Source: Bradyrhizobium niftali
GTDB lineage: Bacteria; Pseudomonadota; Alphaproteobacteria; Rhizobiales; Xanthobacteraceae
DNA length: 64,000 nt
Assembly: GCF_004571025.1 (NCBI RefSeq)
Contig: NZ_SPQT01000005.1
Location: forward strand, 1 to 64,000
Reading direction: 5' to 3'
In this document: positions 58,301-64,000 of the stretch, in pieces
How positions within the stretch are numbered: position 1 is the stretch's first letter
How the letters are laid out: every line of letters begins with the position of its first letter
Translations under genes and position numbers: made by a program
Notes under the pieces: generated by a model
Database searches by the model: none
Told to the model about the DNA's origin: nothing
What the model saw: the letters and a program-made list of their open reading frames with translations, nothing else

Positions 58301-61300
58301 AGCACTTCGCCCGTCGCGGGCGCAGTGACAGTTGCGCCATCGCAAGTCCATCATCGTCGAGATTCAAGCCCGCCGTTTCGTCTTCGACGCTCGATGTCGA
58401 GAGAACGGCGTTGAACGGCCCCGCCAGCCGATCGCTGCCGGGCTTGAGCAGTACGTCCACGAAGGGGTCTCCCAAGGCGTTGTCGTCACCAAACACGGAA
58501 CGATACCGTCTGGCGGCCTCCTTCATTACCGGATCGATCCGGCCGAGGAGCTCCGAGGGCAGGACGAAGCGGTCCTGATCGCGGTCATACAGTCTCAGCG
58601 TCACGGCAAGCCCGAGCTGATGCAGGGCCGCCCAGCCATAAGGATCCTTCTCGGCAATCGTTGCCGAGAGGAAGCCGGCAAAATCCTTGGCATCGCCCGG
58701 CTGGACGCTTTGGGGCGTCACGACATATCGCCGGTACAACGCCGTTTGCGTCAGCTGGTATTCAAGTTCGCCGATGACCTCTTCGAGCAGCGGATGACGG
58801 AATGTCTTAAAGTCAAGCGGCTCGATCCACTTGCCGGTTTCAATGTGCGCGCCGCGGATTAATGTGTGGCCCGTAAGTTCAACGGCCAAACCGTCGAGTG
58901 CGGTACGATCCTCGGTGAATATTTCAACAATGGCCGGAGACGGTTTCCAGCCGAACCCGAGCAGCGCCTCCCGGAGCAATCGAGCCGAGAACCTCTGATC
59001 TTCGCTGTTGGCCCCAAACTCGCAATGGCCAACGTTCGGATAGAAAGCGAGGCGGTCCGGATCACCTTCGCCAGCCGCCAGAGCCGTACGCTCCCACCCG
59101 CAGCCGGTCAACGCCACTTCGAGCGAGGGCGCGATCGAGAGCAGGGTCTTTTCCGCGCGGCTGCCCGCTGCAGCCACAAGCTGCGCCCTGACGGCGAATG
59201 GTCGTCCATTCCGCATCAGATCCGTGACCGCACCTTCCGGAGCGGTCGGCATCAGCCGGATGCGCGGCACCCGTTCGGCGAAATGCAACGTCGATTCAGC
59301 CGGCGAATACCACGGCGCGCGGATCGGCTGCGATTGCCTGTCGCGCCCCTGACCGCGGTTCAGCAGCCGCCAGGTTTCGCTAGGGTAATGCGCCTGCCAA
59401 CCCTGCCAATCCCTGTTGTGATCCGGCATTAGGCGCGCCATTTCGGGCGAAACTCTTTCAACGCGGGCAACACGGCGGGCACGCCGCCAGGTCTTGGCGT
59501 TCTCCTCGAGCTTTACCGTGCTGGTATCGAGCCGCGCCAGATCATCAAGGTCGAGTTCATGCACGTCGTAGCCGGCGACTGCGGTCTGGTGGATCTTGTC
59601 GATGCCGGTCGCCGAACTCGCATCAAATCCGGACGAGGCTGCAAAGGAAATCCGGGTCAGCACGCGCCGGTCGGCGTCGCGCACCAGCGCCGGCGGCTCG
59701 CCTCCGATCAGCGAGTCAAGGCCGCCGACCGCACCGACCGGCGGAACGCGGAATCGGGCAAAGCCGGATTCGGCGCGAACCTGTCCGGCAAGATGCGGCG
59801 GCATGTCGAGATGGACAGGCCACTCGAACGCTTCCGGCCGCATCAGACCGACGTTCTGCCCCGAACCGTCGTCAACGAGGGGTTGGACCCGCACTTCGAT
59901 CGCGACAGGAGTCCGCTTTGAATTGAAGGTCGCCACGATCTTCGGCTGCTTCGGATCGCTGTCGTCCATGACCGTATGGAACGTCTCCAGCGAGAAGCGC
60001 GTCGCGATGCGCTCCCTATCTCCATTCTCGCGACGCCACAGGCTGCCCAAGAAGACGTCGCTACTGCCAATGCCTTCCGGATCTCTGTCTTCCGGGTTGA
60101 GCTTGCGGACCGGAGGTCTCTTGTCGAACTTCAAGTCGAATTCGTTGATCGTCTGACCGTCGAGCCGCCGCCACAGCGGAAACTTGGCAAGCGTGTCGTG
60201 GTCAGGCTCTATCCAATCAACGTCGGTATTGTTGGGACCGCCGCGGCGCACGTCAAGGAACAGATCGCGATCTTTGTCTCTAAAGTTGACAATCCAGATC
60301 AGCTCGTCGGCGGTCGGCCCAACGCCCGAAGGCGGACCCAGACGCCGGTCGGTCAAGCCATCGGTGCCGTAATGTCCGGAAGGACGTATCGATTCGGGAT
60401 CGGCGATGAGCCGGTAGTTGCGCACCACGCGCAGGGAGCCGCTGCTCCAATCTTTCTCCGAACGGAACGGATCTCGCAGCGCCATCACGACCCCGACATT
60501 GCCCTTCGGAGCAAGATCCGAAGTCCAGGGGACGTCCCCCTTCACGCCTTGTCCCATCTTAGTAACGACAAATCGCAATTCAGCTTCCGCTGGGCGGATC
60601 GGAGGCCGCGGCTTGGCCACGTCGACCAAGAAGCTCTTGGGCAAGCCGCGCGTACCGGCGATATCGACCGGCATCACCGTGTAGGTGACGGATATCGAAT
60701 CGTCCCCGCCGATCAGATTGACCCAATTGATCGCGGCCTGCAGTGCCTGGGATTCATCGCGTGCCGGCAGCAGCGCGGCGCGCAGATCGGCGGCAATGTC
60801 AGCGAGGTCGTCGGTGAATTGCCAGTCAGGCCGGATCAGCTTGACGACACCGCCTTCGCATCCGCCGATGGTGGCTGCGGGCTTGACCTTCATGATCCGC
60901 GGTGTGAATTCCTGACCTTCGATCGTGCGCCTGATCTCGTAATGGTGCAGGAAATGCTCGGGATCGCCGTCGGACCACGCCAAGTGCAGCCGCCAGTCGA
61001 GCTTAATTCCATCCGGCGCCACCGTGGAGCGTCCGGATGCGAGAATCGGGTCCTGCTCCTCGAACCAGGTGTCCTTCCCGTTGAAGATCGTGATCTTGCC
61101 CGACTTCGCTACGGGTTTGGCGGTTTCGTCCTTGTCGTCTCGCTCCAGCTTCTCGATGTGGAGGTTCGCGAGGCGCGCCAGGTCGGTGGCCTTGCCGCGG
61201 AACACCAGCCCGAGATGGGAGACATGGGCAAAGGCCTCGTCGCGCAGACCGGTGTCCGGAAGCGCGACGAATTGCTCCAGGAACATCGAGAGCACTGTCG

Positions 61301-64000
61301 AACGCGCCAGATGAACGGCCTCGACGACAGGATTTTCCGCAGCCGTCGCGGCGCGAGCGCGCTGCGCCGTGTCTCGCGCCGCGATCCGCTCCTGCTCGGT
61401 GACACCTTCGGAGTCTTCGGCTCGGTCATGCCGGCGCAACGGCGGCTCACACCACGCCGCCAGCGTGACTCGGTAGGGCCCGCCATCCTCGCCGATTCGC
61501 CATTCCGTGTCGGTCAGGAAGCACTCGTCGAACAGATGGGCGAGCGTAAACTTTTCCGGACCCGTGCCCGTCGGCTGCTCTGTCTGGACCGGCTTGTTCC
61601 ACCTGACCTTGATGCCGGCTGTCGTAGGATCGGCCGGATCCGCTTTGACTGGCTGCCAGGTGATGGTGGCAGCATCCCAACGCTCGACGCCGGGCTGATT
61701 CCAGTCACCCGCAGGCCCCCGCAGCTGATAAGCGGGCGCATCCTCCGAACGTTCGCCCGTCTTTGGCTTGAACTCCGTCGGCGCGGCGTAAAAGCTGGAC
61801 CGGTCCGTGATCTCTTTCCCCGGTTCGCACGGCACCAGCAGTGCATAGCAGTCATCGCCACTTCCGACCCGATGCAGCACCAGCCAAAAGTCGGTCGGCT
61901 GCGTCGCCGCGCCGAATTGAGCCCGGTACTGCGACGGCTTGAGCGACGCATTGGTCGGATTCGGCTTGACCACCTGTTCCTGCGGCGGCGCCATTGCGGG
62001 AGCTTCGGCATTCTTAGCGTCGCTTTCGATCCGCTGGTCGCCGCTGCTGCTCGCCGCGACGGGCGCAGCATCGGGCTCCTCGGCGGTGATCGACATCGCC
62101 ATGAAGCGCTGCACACGGGCGCGGGCTTCCGCGAGCTGGGTGGCGCCAAGGGTAAAGCCGATGCTGACCGAGAGCGTGCAGCCGAACGCCGAGATTGCGA
62201 CGCGCGCATGCACCTGGGCACCGACGCCTTCAGTCGAGATGACCATCTCCACCGAGGCCGAAAGCTGCAGCGAGCGCGAGAAGCTGATGCGGATCGTGAA
62301 GGACTTGAAGCCGAGGTCGACTTCGAGCCAGGCACGGATCGACATCGCCAGTGACGCATCCAGAGCGATCAAGCCATAAATCAGCGAGCCCTTGATCCGC
62401 CACGACAGATAGCAGATCACCCGCGCGACCAGATGCGCGTCTAGGGTCGCCTCGCCCGCGACGCCGACGGGCCCGATCTGAAGCGCCCCGCCGAAACGGA
62501 AAAATGCATCGGCCTCGATGTTGTAGCCCCACAACAGCCCGTCATCGGCCGCGCGGAAGATCATGCCGCCGCGCACCGTGACGCGCATGTTGGGCTCGTT
62601 CATCAGGCGGACCACGAGTTGGTCGGGCCAGCCCATTTCGTAGTGAAACAGGCCGGGCTTGATGAACAGGGTGACTGACCAGTCGATCGAGCGCAGCGCC
62701 CTGCGCAGCGGCGGCTCAGAATCGCCGGATTTTGCCAGCGCCGGGATGCGATTGCCGATGTAGCCCTGGCTGTCGCCTATGCCGCGGGCAAGCAGCCGCT
62801 TGTGCGGCGCTGAAATGTACAGGTAGCCGCGGAGGCCCGGGTTGCTCCGCAGCTTGTCCTTGTCCTTGAGGTAGTCGATGTAGTTGGTGCCGAGCCAGCC
62901 GCGCAGCCCCATGAAAAGGGTGAAGTCGGAACGGATGGCTGCCACGAGATCGAACAGGAATGGATTTTCTGCCGCTTCCTCCGCTTCTTCCTTCCAACTC
63001 TTCTCCGCCGGATAGGCCTGGATCGCGCCCTTCAGCGCCAGCGTGACGTGATCGCCCTCGACCTCGGGGCGCCAGGCGGAGAATTTGTGAAGGTCGCCTT
63101 GCCGCTTGGAGATGTCGTCGAGCGCGCTGATCAGCTTTGGAATCGAAGTCGCCCGATCGGCTGCGGCGAGCGCCTCGAGCGTGTAACGGAAGCCGAAACC
63201 GAAGCCGACCTCGCGCAGATAGAAGGTCCAGACGACGGCCGGTATTTCGACCGCCATCTGGCGCTTCTCCGCATAGAAGAAGAACGACTTGCGCCGCTCG
63301 CCCGGATGATCCTCCCGTTCCAGTTCGAGAAAACCCAGGCTTGCGGCAAGGTTGCCGAATCCGGGAATCTCCAGCTCACCTTCCCCCAGGAAGCCGTAGG
63401 TGTTGTAGCCGGGCGGCGCCAGCTCGGTGCCTTCCACGGTCGTGCCGGGATCGACCGCCAGCACGGCGCCGCGGACGTGGATCGCGCCCTTGAGATTCAG
63501 ATCGACACCCAGCCCGTCCGCCCTGATGCGGGGCAGCGACTGGCCCTTGGCGGGCGGCGCAATCCACAAGCCGTGAAAGTCGATCTTCGGCTGCATGATG
63601 TCGCCGATTTCGACGAACTTGATTTGGCCGGATACGTTGACCGCGGGGTCGCCGCCGAACTTCGGAGAGGCCGGATGATAACCGAAACCCCGTATTTCGA
63701 ACGAGAAGAGATTGAACAGGCTGAAGGTTTTCTTGGGATTGAGCGATTTCTGAAACGAGATGTGCTTGAGCAGAACCCGCGGATCCGCAGACAAGGGCGT
63801 GCGCTCGAGGTTCATCTCGACGCCATCGAGGAACTGGAGCAGCCCGCTCTCGAACTCGCCCGATTTCGGCGTGAACCGCAACGAACCCGTCACGAGATAG
63901 TAGAAGTGATATCCGTTGTCCTTGACGAAGGAGATGTCGAGGTCGGTGATCGTGAGCGTGAAACGCGACGCGTGACAGACGATCGGGTCTCCCTTCTTGT
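55326..64000 (-). CDS. Giant protein of unknown function, more than 2890 residues (5' end beyond the window)
   Basis: The frame is open from the right edge to TAG 55328; a GTG at 63893 is internal, since coding text (CHASRFTLTITDLDISFVKD) precedes it. Residues up to about 650 form a beta-rich, alternating hydrophobic region (FSFEIRGFGYHP, VEIGDIMQPKIDFHGLWIAP, EVGFGFGFRYTLEAL, SLIYGLIALDASLAMSIRAW). This recalls large bacterial proteins annotated as DUF6603, from memory only. A low-complexity linker follows (AEEPDAAPVAASSSGD). Beyond it is a long mosaic that includes a fibronectin-like stretch (LAWSDGDPEHFLHHYEIRR). No signal peptide is visible in the part seen. Its stop and the next start are 2 bp apart. 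Confidence 0.85.
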   Translation of the reverse strand, partial: KKGDPIVCHASRFTLTITDLDISFVKDNGYHFYYLVTGSLRFTPKSGEFESGLLQFLDGVEMNLERTPLSADPRVLLKHISFQKSLNPKKTFSLFNLFSFEIRGFGYHPASPKFGGDPAVNVSGQIKFVEIGDIMQPKIDFHGLWIAPPAKGQSLPRIRADGLGVDLNLKGAIHVRGAVLAVDPGTTVEGTELAPPGYNTYGFLGEGELEIPGFGNLAASLGFLELEREDHPGERRKSFFFYAEKRQMAVEIPAVVWTFYLREVGFGFGFRYTLEALAAADRATSIPKLISALDDISKRQGDLHKFSAWRPEVEGDHVTLALKGAIQAYPAEKSWKEEAEEAAENPFLFDLVAAIRSDFTLFMGLRGWLGTNYIDYLKDKDKLRSNPGLRGYLYISAPHKRLLARGIGDSQGYIGNRIPALAKSGDSEPPLRRALRSIDWSVTLFIKPGLFHYEMGWPDQLVVRLMNEPNMRVTVRGGMIFRAADDGLLWGYNIEADAFFRFGGALQIGPVGVAGEATLDAHLVARVICYLSWRIKGSLIYGLIALDASLAMSIRAWLEVDLGFKSFTIRISFSRSLQLSASVEMVISTEGVGAQVHARVAISAFGCTLSVSIGFTLGATQLAEARARVQRFMAMSITAEEPDAAPVAASSSGDQRIESDAKNAEAPAMAPPQEQVVKPNPTNASLKPSQYRAQFGAATQPTDFWLVLHRVGSGDDCYALLVPCEPGKEITDRSSFYAAPTEFKPKTGERSEDAPAYQLRGPAGDWNQPGVERWDAATITWQPVKADPADPTTAGIKVRWNKPVQTEQPTGTGPEKFTLAHLFDECFLTDTEWRIGEDGGPYRVTLAAWCEPPLRRHDRAEDSEGVTEQERIAARDTAQRARAATAAENPVVEAVHLARSTVLSMFLEQFVALPDTGLRDEAFAHVSHLGLVFRGKATDLARLANLHIEKLERDDKDETAKPVAKSGKITIFNGKDTWFEEQDPILASGRSTVAPDGIKLDWRLHLAWSDGDPEHFLHHYEIRRTIEGQEFTPRIMKVKPAATIGGCEGGVVKLIRPDWQFTDDLADIAADLRAALLPARDESQALQAAINWVNLIGGDDSISVTYTVMPVDIAGTRGLPKSFLVDVAKPRPPIRPAEAELRFVVTKMGQGVKGDVPWTSDLAPKGNVGVVMALRDPFRSEKDWSSGSLRVVRNYRLIADPESIRPSGHYGTDGLTDRRLGPPSGVGPTADELIWIVNFRDKDRDLFLDVRRGGPNNTDVDWIEPDHDTLAKFPLWRRLDGQTINEFDLKFDKRPPVRKLNPEDRDPEGIGSSDVFLGSLWRRENGDRERIATRFSLETFHTVMDDSDPKQPKIVATFNSKRTPVAIEVRVQPLVDDGSGQNVGLMRPEAFEWPVHLDMPPHLAGQVRAESGFARFRVPPVGAVGGLDSLIGGEPPALVRDADRRVLTRISFAASSGFDASSATGIDKIHQTAVAGYDVHELDLDDLARLDTSTVKLEENAKTWRRARRVARVERVSPEMARLMPDHNRDWQGWQAHYPSETWRLLNRGQGRDRQSQPIRAPWYSPAESTLHFAERVPRIRLMPTAPEGAVTDLMRNGRPFAVRAQLVAAAGSRAEKTLLSIAPSLEVALTGCGWERTALAAGEGDPDRLAFYPNVGHCEFGANSEDQRFSARLLREALLGFGWKPSPAIVEIFTEDRTALDGLAVELTGHTLIRGAHIETGKWIEPLDFKTFRHPLLEEVIGELEYQLTQTALYRRYVVTPQSVQPGDAKDFAGFLSATIAEKDPYGWAALHQLGLAVTLRLYDRDQDRFVLPSELLGRIDPVMKEAARRYRSVFGDDNALGDPFVDVLLKPGSDRLAGPFNAVLSTSSVEDETAGLNLDDDGLAMAQLSLRPRRAKCWKYYLLGMGWSKGNWPSAQIAAGNPKSNSKIWKTISIAGYELCFENQIGKPTFEVLRVADGRIVEVRPPETAPAGTPGQMESAPASLQTTAWPKGRVLSTKLDPGLSLFFRVAADETIDLATALTVRARIVITTATGDKAVDRKQTFVLFKDLRQFIIDERKDFDPPADDPVDFPAKPFADEHDDVPGLVELKSPAAVSERVTRRSPFELFGEIKADIWSVMAVAEASRPDNIEPGTPKSTTASMAAFASLRRNLGAALPDFAWPAKSSDGRLVQPTYDDYQQVMGAYLGWSQRFLDHGAVAVEAPELPYGLAAPVKAQPWHLAADSDGMLTLSFLHADRWAHARAYAVRPTPRYQNLALGAGYYGDDQEDSERLVTRGLLEGNKDDANRFKKPIGYAVAVSPRTERIEPPVILGSRLTGRKDDGSSGEIWELVVARHGEEALAFSNRSLFARLGTEGTALTFAREYRDRDWPDRLRQARADDTWPEDVQLYPKRLVGPLKRPLGDNDIDGKTLGEVADRYPSLWKGADIWRIDQLPPHYRVTALAVARAGLVVSNVVSAVQDETPRQQLKGREVEKLLGNPAIEIVRDGHGKKSTIQVEGVRLISHADLTVEEAWPWIATDPDDHMARRDVVWWPDPNVTYALLRHGEGTSGTATEKTVLEEEDAVVQLVARPDTQADDQAPPVPIVVRCRGPRFEPQAADTKHAAGWPAVATNEIDKAFGPGPAKFGRQFHLAFSLVPRADGLIQEQTARYVPKDPDSSKQDPIRKDFNDKANEFALLRAERRLILKLDFEGLPDIAAVKKRFADASDALVAAADTLDASDDNERLAEALKDMAGNLKAEADALAGPALPDLALLSGERYRVLALLTSAADDAVLPPINTTLPLTLVIERTGAEILTVSDLPTQTEADGVLALDQHPFGKKGGVLWRLCRERLFGAAEEFKIRAVDRRNAIDMSKQKAGSQGPAHDWKAIGEIETDVAPPEWAAFASEA

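Noticed and set aside
63888..63893. GTG at 63893 as the start of the first giant gene
   Set aside because: The same frame stays open and protein-like to the window edge, and no ribosome-binding site precedes the GTG.
1..64000. CRISPR arrays, rRNA and tRNA genes
   Set aside because: No regularly spaced repeat-spacer pattern, rRNA signature or cloverleaf was recognised on reading; weak cases could still be missed.

Overview
The window looks like alphaproteobacterial DNA, most likely Bradyrhizobium or a close relative. The signs are: many very short hypothetical proteins of the kind common in that genus, several GGDEF/EAL proteins, a LabA-like NYN protein, a dispersed double-palindrome repeat (32323-32425), and remnants of a rhizobial-type integrative conjugative element (ICE). 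The genus is inferred from family resemblance seen by eye, not from a search.

Layout. (1) 1-7.6 kb: c-di-GMP signalling genes, including a partial chimeric EAL gene running off the left edge and a complete PAS-GGDEF-EAL protein; then a MarR regulator, a DUF2285 protein and small genes. (2) 7.9-15.9 kb: wreckage of mobile DNA (serine recombinase, TrlF-type ATPase, two MobA/MobL relaxases, DNA methylase tail) around an intact two-gene unit that encodes a secreted LCAT-like hydrolase and a secreted trypsin-FGE fusion. (3) 16-25 kb: small genes, a membrane-anchored GGDEF-EAL protein, a LabA-like protein and a Crp-type regulator. (4) 25.4-46 kb: an eroded ICE or symbiosis-island-like region. It holds IS21, IS5, IS256 and IS3 remnants, two QseC-like XRE regulators that share an upstream box, a QseM-like DUF2285 protein, an FseA-like activator split over two reading frames, a trb tail (trbI-DUF2274-LysR), a conjugation CopG fragment, and a tyrosine-integrase fragment near the right side. 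Cargo includes a TauD-like protein that has lost its iron ligands, a small protein plus 2OG-Fe(II) oxygenase pair, a PCMT-type methyltransferase and an AbiEi/AbiEii toxin-antitoxin pair. (5) 46-64 kb: a GC-rich minus-strand block of two giant tandem genes (more than 2890 and 2646 residues, start and stop 2 bp apart), followed by a SLOG-Tae4 fusion protein.

How the parts fit. The QseC/QseM/FseA set would be the regulatory core of an ICE whose transfer genes have mostly been lost. AbiE, the caspase remnant and SLOG-Tae4 are conflict-type genes. The two giant proteins and SLOG-Tae4 could form one operon and are the best candidates for an undescribed system. No rRNA, tRNA or CRISPR array was seen.
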